Shown piece by piece: positions 45,346 through 54,014 of a stretch of DNA of 64,000 nt (positions are counted from its first letter, which is position 1; each line of letters begins with the position of its first letter). Made by a program: the position numbers and the translations under genes. The DNA comes from Naasia sp. SYSU D00948 (GTDB taxonomy: Bacteria; Actinomycetota; Actinomycetes; Actinomycetales; Microbacteriaceae). Below the pieces are notes generated by a model. That model was not told where the DNA came from. It did not search any database and was given only the letters and a program-made list of their open reading frames with translations. The stretch spans positions 1,849,127 to 1,913,126 of the forward strand of contig NZ_JAFMTA010000001.1 in assembly GCF_017916515.1 (NCBI RefSeq), written 5' to 3'.

Positions 45346-47984
45346 GAGGCGACCCTGCTGTCGGCGATCTCGCGGGCGACGGCGACCGCCTCATCGCGGG
45401 ATGCTCTGCGGCCGGCCTCGAAGCCCCGGTCGACGAGTTCGCCTGCACCGCCGGCCCGCAGCTGGTCGAGCATCCGAGCGTGGAAGGTGAAGTCGGCCGG
45501 ATTGAACTGGCCGACCCGTTCGCGCCGCGACCGTGCAGCGCCGGCGAGGAAGCCGGCGCGCTCGGGGTCGCCGCTGAGCGCGGCGATGCCGACGAACGCC
45601 TCGAGTCCGTACGCGATGCCCTCGTCGTGGTCGAGCCGCACGGAGATCTCCAGCCCACGGCTGATCACCTTCCGCGCCTCCTCGGCGTGACCGAGCAGCA
45701 GGTGCGCCCATCCGGTGTCGTGCAGCGCCACCGCGAGCGCGAGGTCGTCCTGCTGCTGCTCCGCGAGCCGGAGTGCGGCCTCGAAGTGCGGCAGGCCGCC
45801 CTCGACGTTGCCGAGCACGAGTTGGAGGCGCCCGAGGACGATCTGCGCAAACCCCTCCCCCCAGGCGCCCCAGGCGCCGCCGACCTGCTGGAAGAGCCGG
45901 ATGCTGCGCTGCAGTGCTTCGGTGGCTCCGGGCAGGTCGGGTGGCAGCTGCGTGACGAGCGCGAGCCCGACCGAGTTGAGCGTCAGCGCCTCGCCGGCCG
46001 GCAGCCCGGACTTCCGGAAGAGGTCCGCGCTCTCGGCCAGGATGGGCACGATGCTCTCGGTCGGTGCCTGCCAGTAGCGGATCGCACCCGTGAAGTAGAG
46101 CGCGATCGCGCGGGTCCGATCCGGCACGCGGTCGCCGCTGCCCAGGAGGGCGTCCATCCAGCCGCGGACCTCGCCCAGCTGGCCCCCGATCCACCAGTAG
46201 AGGTAGAGCGCCCAGGAGAAGTCCGCGAGGGTCTCCCACTCCCCGGCCTCCGCCAGATTGTGGGCGACCGCGCGGAGGTTGTCGCGCTCCTCGGAGAGGA
46301 GGGCGACGAGCTCCCGCTGCTGCGGGCCGAGCAGCCGCGGGCCCGCCCGCCGGCTCCAGGCGACGTAGTGGCGGGCGTGCAGCCGCTGAAGCTCGCGCAG
46401 CAGCCCCTGGACTTCGAGCTGCTCGAGCGCGTACTCCCGCACGGTGGCGAGCAGCAGGAAGTAGGTGCGGCCGCTCCGGTCCTGCTGTCGGACGAGGCTG
46501 CTGTCGACGAGGGTCTCCAGCAGCGTGAGCACATCGGATCCCGGCTCGGCCACGGCCTCGACCGCCTCGAGCGAGAAACGCCCCGCGAAGACCCCGAGGC
46601 GCCAGAGGAGGTTCCGCTCGGGGATCCCGAGCAGCCGGGTGCTCCACTCGATCGTGCTCCGCACCGCCTGCTGCCGCGGCGGCAGGTTCCGCTGGCCGCC
46701 GACGAGCAGCGCGAGCTGACGGTCGAGCCGCTCGAGCAGCGACGCCGGCGAGAGCAGCCGGATCCGTGCCGCCGCGAGCTCGATCGCGAGGGGCACGCCC
46801 TCGAGCCGGACGCTGATCTTCTCGACCGCGTCGATGTTGTCGGCGGTGAGGTCGAAGTCCGGCTTCACAGCCCTCGCCCGCTGCACGAAGAGCGCGACCG
46901 ACGCCGCGAGCGGCGCCTCCGGCCGCCAGGGCCCGACGCGGGGCGCGGGCAGCTCGAGCGGGCTCACGTCCACGCTGTGCTCGCCGAGGAGCCGGAGAAG
47001 CGTGCGGCTGGTCACGAGGATCTTGGTCTCGGGCGCGCCCTCGAGCAGCGCGGCCACGAGCGGGGCCGCGTCGAGGACGTGCTCGAAGTTGTCGAGGATG
47101 AGCAGGGCGTGCCGGTCGCGCAGCGCGGTGACGAGCTTGTCCTCGAGGGGCAGGTCGCCGGTGTCGCGCACGGCCAGGACCTGCGCGATCGCGGTGGCGA
47201 CGTGAGCGGCGCTGTCGACCGGTGCGAGGGGCACGAACGCGACGCCGTCGGGGAACTCGTCGGCCATCCGCCGCCCGATCTCGATGGCGAGCCGGGTCTT
47301 GCCGATCCCGCCGGAACCGTTGAGGGTCACGAGCCGGACCGCCGGATCCCGGAGCATCCCGCCGATCTCCTCGAGCTCCCGGTCGCGGCCCACCAGCTGA
47401 GTCAGCGTCACGGGGAGGGCGTCGCTCGGCTCCGCAGCCGGCGCGGGGGGCTCCTCCGCCTCCGGCGCCCGTGGCGCGGGAGCGGCCCGGCTCTCGTCGA
47501 AGCGCTCGGCGAGGAGGATCGCGAGGTCGGCGACGAGGAGGTCGCCGAGCTCGGCCGGGCCGCTGAAGTACTTGAAGGACGCCATGTCGTCGCTGCGGAT
47601 GCGGTCGAGCAGCTGGGTGAGGCGGGGCTCGCGCGTGCCGCCGGTGTCCTTGATGTAGATGAGCTTCGGCATGCTCGGTGGAGCGAGGTTGTACTCGTCC
47701 TCGAGGCCCGAGACCTTCTCGTCCGGCGCGACCCAGCCGTACTTCTCCCAGTAGAGACCGACGAAGATGTCGCTCTGCTCCAGGTAGGCCCGGTACAGCG
47801 CTCGCGGCGGATGCGGACGGGCTCCGAGCTCGAACATCACCGGGGCCGCGGCCAGCCGCTCGATGGCGGCGCGGGCCACCTTGCGCTCGGCGGCGAGCTC
47901 TTTCAGGGTCGAGCTGACGAAGACCCTCAGCCGCTGGTCGGGGGTCCGGATCACGGCGCGCGGAGTCAGGAAGGGCGCGGCCAT
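45342..47984 (-). CDS. DUF4062-STAND ATPase, paralogue 3 (operon leader)
   Basis: 880 residues, same architecture: DUF4062 at about residues 16-170, Walker A TLNGSGGIGKTRLAIE (Ser in place of the usual Pro), Walker B LLILDNFEHVLDAAP, winged helix, TPR-like repeats with YWWIGGQLGEVRGWMDALL. The ATG at 47984 is chosen because it sits behind GGAGGG and matches the other copies in length. First gene of the operon paralogue 3 - 2 - 1 - membrane protein. The 140-bp gap upstream holds the promoter-like element shared with paralogue 4. Confidence 0.9.
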   Translation of the reverse strand: MAAPFLTPRAVIRTPDQRLRVFVSSTLKELAAERKVARAAIERLAAAPVMFELGARPHPPRALYRAYLEQSDIFVGLYWEKYGWVAPDEKVSGLEDEYNLAPPSMPKLIYIKDTGGTREPRLTQLLDRIRSDDMASFKYFSGPAELGDLLVADLAILLAERFDESRAAPAPRAPEAEEPPAPAAEPSDALPVTLTQLVGRDRELEEIGGMLRDPAVRLVTLNGSGGIGKTRLAIEIGRRMADEFPDGVAFVPLAPVDSAAHVATAIAQVLAVRDTGDLPLEDKLVTALRDRHALLILDNFEHVLDAAPLVAALLEGAPETKILVTSRTLLRLLGEHSVDVSPLELPAPRVGPWRPEAPLAASVALFVQRARAVKPDFDLTADNIDAVEKISVRLEGVPLAIELAAARIRLLSPASLLERLDRQLALLVGGQRNLPPRQQAVRSTIEWSTRLLGIPERNLLWRLGVFAGRFSLEAVEAVAEPGSDVLTLLETLVDSSLVRQQDRSGRTYFLLLATVREYALEQLEVQGLLRELQRLHARHYVAWSRRAGPRLLGPQQRELVALLSEERDNLRAVAHNLAEAGEWETLADFSWALYLYWWIGGQLGEVRGWMDALLGSGDRVPDRTRAIALYFTGAIRYWQAPTESIVPILAESADLFRKSGLPAGEALTLNSVGLALVTQLPPDLPGATEALQRSIRLFQQVGGAWGAWGEGFAQIVLGRLQLVLGNVEGGLPHFEAALRLAEQQQDDLALAVALHDTGWAHLLLGHAEEARKVISRGLEISVRLDHDEGIAYGLEAFVGIAALSGDPERAGFLAGAARSRRERVGQFNPADFTFHARMLDQLRAGGAGELVDRGFEAGRRASRDEAVAVAREIADSRVAS

Positions 47985-48052
47985 GATCGAGCGCCCTCCG
48001 TCGGGACCCGTCCGTCGTCCATCTGCCCTCCTGATCGGCAGGGTGGCGTAAA

Positions 48053-48067
48053 CCTGCGAGTACAGTA
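48053..48067 (-). promoter_or_regulatory. Shared promoter-like motif before paralogue 3
   Basis: CCTGCGAGTACAGTA on the plus strand, identical to 50855-50869 and flanked by further matches (CCGCGTC, GCGCACCTG). Read on the coding strand it offers a -10 hexamer TACTGT about 75 bp before the ATG. Confidence 0.55.
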
Positions 48068-48124
48068 GCCGCGTCCCGCGGGGGCGCGCACCTGCCGAAG
48101 GCCCGCGCCTGCGGGGGCGTCGCC

Positions 48125-50785
48125 TCAGCTGCCGGGAGCGGCGGCGGGGGCAGGGGCTCCGACGAGCGCGAGCGCGACGTCGACGGCCTCCTGCGGCGAC
48201 ATCCGCCGTCCCCGCTCGTAGTTCCGCTCGAAGAGGGCGGCGTCCGAGCCGGCGCGGATCTCCTTCACGAACTTGTACGCGAAGGCGTAGTCGGTGGGGT
48301 TGAACATGCCGGCCCGCTCGCGGAGCGCGCGTGCCGCTCCGGTGAGCAGGCCCGCGCGCTCGATGTCGCCGCGGACGGCCGCGACCCCGATGAAGCCCTC
48401 GAGACCGAGCGCCATGAACTCGTCGTGGTGGAGACCGACCGAGACCTGGAGCCCCCGCTGCATCGAGGTCATGGCGGTGTCCAGGTTCCCGAGGAGCAGG
48501 TGCCCCATGCCGACGTGGTGCAGCGCGAGGGTGAGCGCGAGGGAGTCCTGCTGCTGCTCGGCGAGATCCAGGGCCCGCTCGAAGTGCCTCAGCGCACTCG
48601 CGACGTCCTGGCGGAGCAGCTCGATCCGGCCGAAGGCGATGTGGGCGAGGCCCGCGCCCCAGAGGTGGCCCGAGTCCTCGAGCAGGTCGAGGCTGCGATT
48701 CAGCGAGTCCACGGCCGCCGGGAGATCGGGATGCGGACCGGTCACGTAGGCGAGGCCCAGCGAGATGAGGGCGAGCCCCTCGTCGGCCTCGGCCTTCATG
48801 CCCCTGAACAGCTCGACGCTCTCCTCGAGTCCTGGGACCACGGCAGCGGCGGACTCCTGCCAGTAGCCGATGGCACCCGTGTAGTAGAGGGCGATCGCGC
48901 GGGCGCGGCCCGACACCTGCTCCTCCGCGGCGAGCATCTCCTCCATCCACCCGCGGACCTCGCCGAGGAGCCCGCCGATCCACCAGTAGGGCAGGAGCGC
49001 CCAGGCGAACTCAGCGGTCGTCCTCCAGTCCCGCACGTCGAGGAGGTGCCGGACTGCGGCGCGGAGGTTGTCGCGCTCCTCGTGGAGGGCCGCCACGCGC
49101 TCGCGCTGCTGCCGGCCGATGAGGTCCTTGCCCATGCGGCGGCCCCAGTCCACGAAGTACCGCATGTGCCGGTTCCGGAACTTCTCCAGCAGCCCCTGCT
49201 CCTCGAGCTGCTCGAGGGCGTACTCGCGGACCGTGGCGAGGAGCTGGAAGTAGGTCCGGCCGCCCCGATCCTGCTGACGCAGCAGGCTCGTGTCGACGAG
49301 CGCCTCCAGCAGGGAGAGCACCTCGCCGGACACGTCGGTCACGGCCTCCGCGGCTTCCAGGGAGAAGCGGCCGGCGAACCCGCCGAGCTGCCAGAGCAGG
49401 TTGCGCTCGCGAGGCCCGAGGAGCCGGGTGCTCCACTCGATCGTGCTGCGCACGGCCTGCTGACGCGCCGGCAGGTTGCGCTGGCCGCCGACGAGGAGCG
49501 CGAGCTGGCTGTCGAGCCGCTCGAGCAGCGCGGCCGGGGAGAGCAGGCGGATCCGGGCGGCCGCCAGCTCGATGGCGAGCGGGACGCCCTCGAGGCGGAA
49601 GCTGATGCCCTCGACCGCGTCGATGTTCTCGGGCGTCAGCTCGAAGTCCGGCTTGACCGAGCGCGCCCGCTCGACGAACAGCGCCACGGATGCCGGGACG
49701 TCGGCCTGCTCGGACCAGGGCGCCGTGCGCGGAGCGGGCAGCTCGAGCGGTGCGACGTCGAAGCTGTGCTCGCCCGAGAGCCGGAGCAGCGCCCGGCTCG
49801 TGACCAGGATCTTGACGGAGTGGGCGCCCTCGAGGATCGCGGTGATCAGCGAGGCGGCCGGCAGCACGTGCTCGAAGTTGTCGAGCACGAGGAGGGCGCG
49901 CCTGTCGCGGAACGCGGTGCCGAGCTTCTGCTCGAGCGGAAGATCGCCGGTGTCGCGGACCCCGAGCACCTGGGCGATGGCGCTCGGGACCTGTGCGGGA
50001 TTGTCGACCGGCGCGAGCGGGACGAACAGGACGCCGTCCGGGAAGTCCGGCTCGAGCCGCCGGGCCACCTCGATCGCGAGCCGCGTCTTCCCGATGCCAC
50101 CCGGACCGGTGAGGGTGATGAGGCGGACACCGGGGGAGCGCAGCCGGTGCACGAGGGCCGAGCACTCCTCCTCCCGGCCGAAGATCTGGGTGAGCGGCAT
50201 CGGCAGCGCGCTCACCGGACGCGGCGGGGGAGCAGGCGGCGGCACGTCCTCGGCCGGGGGAACGGGCGGAGGTGCCGGGGTCGGCCTGCTCTCGTCGAAG
50301 CGCTCGGCGAGGAGCGTGGCGAGATCCATGACCAGCAGGTCGGCGAGCTCGGAGGCGTCGGAGAAGGTCTTGAACGACGCCCGGTCGTCCGCCTTGATCC
50401 GGTCGAGCAGGGCCTCGAGACGCGGCTCGCGGGTGCCGGTCGTCTCCTTGATGTAGATCAGGCGGGGCATCGTGGGCGGGGCGAGGTTGTACTCGTCCTC
50501 GAGCCCCGACACCTTCTCGTCGGGAGCGACCCAGCCGTACTTCTCCCAGTACAGGCCGACGAAGATGTCGCTCTGCTCGAGGTAGGCGCGGTAGAGCGCG
50601 CGCGGCGGATGCGGCCTCGCGCCGAGCTCGAACATCACCGGAGCGGCGGCGATGCGCTCGATCGCAGCGCGGGCCACCTTCCGCTCCGGAGCGAGCTCCT
50701 TCAGGGTGGAGCTGACGAAGACCCTCAGCCTCTGGTCGGGGGTCCGGATGCGGTAGCGCGGCGTCGTCAGGGCAGGGCGGTCCAT
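48125..50785 (-). CDS. DUF4062-STAND ATPase, paralogue 4 (separate unit)
   Basis: 886 residues. DUF4062 (RIRTPDQRLRVFVSSTLKEL onward), a Pro-rich linker about 35 residues long, Walker A TLTGPGGIGKTRLAIE, Walker B LLVLDNFEHVLPAAS, winged helix (STRLLGPRERNLLWQLGGF), TPR-like repeats including YWWIGGLLGEVRGWMEEML, ending RGRRMSPQEAVDVALALVG. All key ATPase residues are present. It lies 140 bp upstream of paralogue 3 with its own copy of the promoter motif, so it can be expressed alone. Divergent from the flavoprotein gene at 50913. Confidence 0.9.
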   Translation of the reverse strand: MDRPALTTPRYRIRTPDQRLRVFVSSTLKELAPERKVARAAIERIAAAPVMFELGARPHPPRALYRAYLEQSDIFVGLYWEKYGWVAPDEKVSGLEDEYNLAPPTMPRLIYIKETTGTREPRLEALLDRIKADDRASFKTFSDASELADLLVMDLATLLAERFDESRPTPAPPPVPPAEDVPPPAPPPRPVSALPMPLTQIFGREEECSALVHRLRSPGVRLITLTGPGGIGKTRLAIEVARRLEPDFPDGVLFVPLAPVDNPAQVPSAIAQVLGVRDTGDLPLEQKLGTAFRDRRALLVLDNFEHVLPAASLITAILEGAHSVKILVTSRALLRLSGEHSFDVAPLELPAPRTAPWSEQADVPASVALFVERARSVKPDFELTPENIDAVEGISFRLEGVPLAIELAAARIRLLSPAALLERLDSQLALLVGGQRNLPARQQAVRSTIEWSTRLLGPRERNLLWQLGGFAGRFSLEAAEAVTDVSGEVLSLLEALVDTSLLRQQDRGGRTYFQLLATVREYALEQLEEQGLLEKFRNRHMRYFVDWGRRMGKDLIGRQQRERVAALHEERDNLRAAVRHLLDVRDWRTTAEFAWALLPYWWIGGLLGEVRGWMEEMLAAEEQVSGRARAIALYYTGAIGYWQESAAAVVPGLEESVELFRGMKAEADEGLALISLGLAYVTGPHPDLPAAVDSLNRSLDLLEDSGHLWGAGLAHIAFGRIELLRQDVASALRHFERALDLAEQQQDSLALTLALHHVGMGHLLLGNLDTAMTSMQRGLQVSVGLHHDEFMALGLEGFIGVAAVRGDIERAGLLTGAARALRERAGMFNPTDYAFAYKFVKEIRAGSDAALFERNYERGRRMSPQEAVDVALALVGAPAPAAAPGS

Positions 50786-50854
50786 CGCGGGGCGCCTCTC
50801 CGGGTCGCGGCGCGTCGTCGAGCTTCCATCGGCAATCCCGTTCCGTGATCGGGG

Positions 50855-50869
50855 CCTGCGAGTACAGTA
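50855..50869 (-). promoter_or_regulatory. Shared promoter-like motif before paralogue 4
   Basis: Same 15-mer as at 48053-48067. It lies in the 127-bp divergent region; the coding-strand -10 would be TACTGT (50864-50869), and part of it (CAGTAT) could also serve the plus-strand flavoprotein gene. Confidence 0.55.
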
Positions 50870-50912
50870 TCCGCGTCGTCACCGATGCGCACCTGTCCCT
50901 TCAGGAGGCAGC

Positions 50913-52619
50913 ATGACCGTGAACCGAGCCGGCCGGCCGGTGATCCTCGTCTCGGTCGCCGCGCAGGGCACGCGTGACGACGTCGCCCGGCAGCTCGAGC
51001 GGCGGTACGCGGCCGACTACCGGATCCTCGCCGTGCCGGCGGACCATGCATCCGCCGCCCTGGACCGCCTCGCCGAGGCGGGCGGCTCCCTGGCGCTGCT
51101 GCTCGCGGACGATGCGGAGCCGGGCGGCTCCGAGCGGTCCCTGTTCGCGAAGGCGCGGCGGCTGTTCCCGGACGTGCGCAGGGGCCGGGTCATCGAGCGC
51201 GGGGCGTGGGCGGACCTCGCGGTGACGCGTAGCATCCTGCAGGCCATGAGCGAAGGGCTCATCGACTACTACGTCCTGCGTCCGGGCCCGCCGCCCGACG
51301 AGTCGTTCCATCGCTCGGTGATCGAGTTCCTCATCGACTGGTGGCGCGCGTCCGGGGGGCGGCAGGACGTCGTGATCGTGGCCGACGACCAGCAGCCGCG
51401 GACGCACGAGCTGCGCAGCGTGTTCGCGCGCAACGGCGTCTTCTCGCGGCACCTGCTGCCCGACTCGGACGAGGGGCGCCACGTGCTCGCGGAGCGGGGG
51501 GAGCAGTACCGCGGGGCGCCGCTCGTCGTGCTCGGCGACGGTCGGGTGCTGACCGACCCGACGAACGCGGAGGTGCTCGCGGCGTACGGGCTCACGACCC
51601 AGCTTCCGCAGGAGCAGCCGGTCGACCTCGCCATCGTGGGCGCCGGTCCCGGCGGCCTGGCCGCCGCGGTGTACGGAGCGTCGGAGGGTCTGCGCACCGT
51701 CGTGCTCGAGCGGGAGGCGATCGGGGGCCAGGCGGGATCGAGCTCGCTCATCCGCAACTACCTCGGCTTCTCCCGAGGGGTCTCGGGGGCCGAGCTGGCG
51801 CAGCGGGCGTTCCAGCAGGCCTGGGTGTTCGGAGCGCACTTCGCGCACGCACGCGAGGTGACGGGCATGTCCGTCGACGGGCTCTTCCGGCTGCAGGTGG
51901 CGCCGGGGGAGGAGCTGGTGGCCCGCGCGGTCGTGCTGGCCACGGGCGTCTCCTACCGCCGCCTCGAGCTCGGCGAGCTGTCCCGGTACGTCGGATCCTC
52001 CGTCTTCTACGGCGCCTCGGCGGTCGAGGCCCGCGCCCAGACCGGCCGGACGGTGCACGTGATCGGCGGCGGCAACTCGGCGGGACAGGCCGCCCTGCAC
52101 CTCGCGCGCTACGCGCGGGACGTGTCGATCATCGTGCGCGGTGAAGGCCTCGCCGAGAGCATGTCGGCGTACCTCATCGGCGAGCTCGCGGCGGCGGGGG
52201 TGCACGTCCTCACGCAGCGCAAGCTCGTCGGCGGCGGCAGCTCGAGCGGATCCGGACGGATGGACCACATCGTCCTCCGGCACCGGGTCACCGGCGAGGA
52301 GGAGACCCGGCCGAGCGACGCCGTGTTCATCACGATCGGCGCGGCGCCGCACACCGGCTGGCTCAACCCGGCGGTGCTCCGCGACAAGTGGGGGTTCGTG
52401 CTCACCGGCACGGACGTCGCCGAGTCGGGCGCATGGCCCCTCGAGCGGAATCCGGGGCCGTTCGAGTCGTCCGTGCCGGGCTTCTTCGCGATCGGCGATG
52501 TCCGGCGCGGCTCGGTCAAGCGCGTGGCGAATGCCGTGGGCGAGGGGTCGGCCGTCCTGTCCGCCGTGCACGCCTACCTCGCCGAAGAGGCCGCTGCCGA
52601 GGCGCACGCGCGCTCCTGA
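50913..52619 (+). CDS. Receiver-like/thioredoxin-like/TrxR-like flavoprotein without CxxC
   Basis: 568 residues in three parts: a degenerate response-regulator-like region (about 1-125), a thioredoxin-like region without CxxC (about 130-230), and a thioredoxin-reductase-like FAD/NAD(P) domain (VDLAIVGAGPGGLAAAVYGASEG, VLATGVSYRRLE, VIGGGNSAGQAALHLARYA, GFFAIGDVRRGSVKRVANAVGEG). Where TrxR has its CATC, this protein reads FYGASAVEA, so it is not a disulfide reductase. This matches the known group of response-regulator-fused TrxR-like proteins of unknown substrate. AGGAGG precedes the ATG. Divergent from the STAND array. Confidence 0.88.
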   Translation: MTVNRAGRPVILVSVAAQGTRDDVARQLERRYAADYRILAVPADHASAALDRLAEAGGSLALLLADDAEPGGSERSLFAKARRLFPDVRRGRVIERGAWADLAVTRSILQAMSEGLIDYYVLRPGPPPDESFHRSVIEFLIDWWRASGGRQDVVIVADDQQPRTHELRSVFARNGVFSRHLLPDSDEGRHVLAERGEQYRGAPLVVLGDGRVLTDPTNAEVLAAYGLTTQLPQEQPVDLAIVGAGPGGLAAAVYGASEGLRTVVLEREAIGGQAGSSSLIRNYLGFSRGVSGAELAQRAFQQAWVFGAHFAHAREVTGMSVDGLFRLQVAPGEELVARAVVLATGVSYRRLELGELSRYVGSSVFYGASAVEARAQTGRTVHVIGGGNSAGQAALHLARYARDVSIIVRGEGLAESMSAYLIGELAAAGVHVLTQRKLVGGGSSSGSGRMDHIVLRHRVTGEEETRPSDAVFITIGAAPHTGWLNPAVLRDKWGFVLTGTDVAESGAWPLERNPGPFESSVPGFFAIGDVRRGSVKRVANAVGEGSAVLSAVHAYLAEEAAAEAHARS

Positions 52620-52639
52620 CTGGCATCGGCGCCTGCGCC

Positions 52640-53023
52640 CTAACCGCCTCCGGTGAGCAGGCGGCCCGTCAGCAGTCCTGCCGCGGCGGCCGCCGCGCAC
52701 AGGAGCAGCATCCCCACCGAGGCCAGCGCGGCCGCCGGAAACCGCCGCAGATGGGCGAGCCGGACTGCCTCCACGGCGGCTGTGCTGAACGTCGTGAATC
52801 CGCCCAGGAATCCCGCTCCCGCGACGTCGCGCCAGGACTCGGGGACGGCGCCTCCAGCGGCGAGTCCGGCGAGGAGGCCGAGCAGGAGAGAGCCGCTGAC
52901 GTTCACCACCAGAGTGCCGATCGGATAGCGCACGGGCAGCAGGGCACGGAGTGCGGTGTCGAGCACGAACCGGCCGACCGCGCCCAGTGCTCCAGCGACG
53001 CCGACGACCAGAACCGTGAGCAT
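52640..53023 (-). CDS. crcB: CrcB/Fluc fluoride exporter, subunit B
   Basis: 127-residue four-TM fluoride channel protein with VNVSGSLLLGLL (conserved Asn) and GFLGGFTTFSTAAVE. Paired with the next CrcB gene, whose stop overlaps this ATG by one base (ATGA-like TGATG). Two-gene crcB sets make dual-topology heterodimers that export fluoride. No fluoride riboswitch is visible upstream. Confidence 0.92.
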   Translation of the reverse strand: MLTVLVVGVAGALGAVGRFVLDTALRALLPVRYPIGTLVVNVSGSLLLGLLAGLAAGGAVPESWRDVAGAGFLGGFTTFSTAAVEAVRLAHLRRFPAAALASVGMLLLCAAAAAAGLLTGRLLTGGG

Positions 53024-53430
53024 CAGCGCGGCCTCCGTGCGGATGCCATGCCGGCTGCGGCCGCGGCGAGGCCGAGCACGAGGGTCGCCGTCGAGTACAG
53101 CAGGGACGTCGCAACGGAATCCGCCGCGACCGTCTCCAGGGCGAGGGCGCTGTAGGTCGTGAATCCTCCGAGGAGCCCGGTGCCGAGGAGAAGCCGGAGG
53201 GCTTCCGCCCCGCTGGGCGCGGCGGGCAGTCGTCCGAGCACCTCGACGAGGAGCCCCAGGAGGAAGGCCCCGGTCACGTTGATGAGGAGGGTGACGACCG
53301 CGGCGCCGGGCGTCGGCAGCAGCTCGGTGAGAAGGTATCGCGCCGTCGTGCCGGCTGCTCCGCCGAGAGCGACGAGTCCGATCGCCCTGGCGCTGATCGC
53401 CGGCGGTTCGGGCACGAGGCGGGGAGGCAC
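53023..53430 (-). CDS. crcB: CrcB/Fluc fluoride exporter, subunit A
   Basis: 135-residue four-TM protein with LLINVTGAFLLGLLVE and GTGLLGGFTTYSALALE. GTG start at 53430 behind GGAGGG. It lies 26 bp downstream of the signal peptidase gene on the same strand and may be co-transcribed with it. Confidence 0.92.
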   Translation of the reverse strand: MPPRLVPEPPAISARAIGLVALGGAAGTTARYLLTELLPTPGAAVVTLLINVTGAFLLGLLVEVLGRLPAAPSGAEALRLLLGTGLLGGFTTYSALALETVAADSVATSLLYSTATLVLGLAAAAAGMASARRPR

Positions 53431-53456
53431 GAGTGCTCCCTCCGGGCCGGTCCTCC

Positions 53457-54014
53457 TCAGTCTGGCAGAGCGGCCGAGGCGGCACCGGTCCGCCGGCTGC
53501 GCGCGAGCACGCCGCTGCCGATCAGCACGGACGCGTAGGCGAGCAGGGCGACGCCGGCGAGAGGAGCGAGCCAGGCGCCGTGGCTTCCCACGGCGATGCT
53601 GACCCAGCCGAGGAGAGGGATGCTGTACCAGACGACGCCCTTCACCTGTTCCTGGCGGACGGGAGCCGGATCGGGCGCGGTGTTGTCGTCGCCCTGGGTG
53701 ATGAACTCGAAGGTGCCGTCCGAGACCGAGTGCACCTCGACGACGCGGTGCGAGACGACGGCGGGATCCCCGGGAACGATCTGATACGTCACGATGTCGC
53801 CCAGCTGAATCTGCTCCATCGGCACGGGCCTCACGACGACCAGCGTCCCCGTCGGAAGGGTCGGCGACATCGAGCCCGTCAGGACAGCGAGGGGCGTGGC
53901 ACCGGTCAGGGCGGGCACGCCGACGCTGACGAGAGCCAGCGCGGCGACGAGCGCCAGGAGGCCCCAGGCCAGTCCCGTCCGGAGGGAGCCGACGATGTCG
54001 CGTCTATCGGTCAT
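53457..54014 (-). CDS. sipW: SipW-type signal peptidase I
   Basis: 185-residue ER/archaeal-type signal peptidase with an N-terminal TM (about 17-40), the catalytic Ser in VLTGSMSPTLPTG, and His in VVSHRVVEVHS replacing the Lys of classical LepB, as in Bacillus SipW. A second TM is near the C-terminus (LAPLAGVALLAYASVLIGSGV). SipW processes TasA-type proteins. Its gene overlaps the surface-protein gene by 11 bp, and the candidate substrates lie upstream. Confidence 0.9.
   Translation of the reverse strand: MTDRRDIVGSLRTGLAWGLLALVAALALVSVGVPALTGATPLAVLTGSMSPTLPTGTLVVVRPVPMEQIQLGDIVTYQIVPGDPAVVSHRVVEVHSVSDGTFEFITQGDDNTAPDPAPVRQEQVKGVVWYSIPLLGWVSIAVGSHGAWLAPLAGVALLAYASVLIGSGVLARSRRTGAASAALPD

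Noticed and set aside
52999-53460. Fluoride riboswitch before crcB
   Set aside because: Only 26 bp separate the upstream crcB start from the sipW stop, and I see no crcB-motif pseudoknot.
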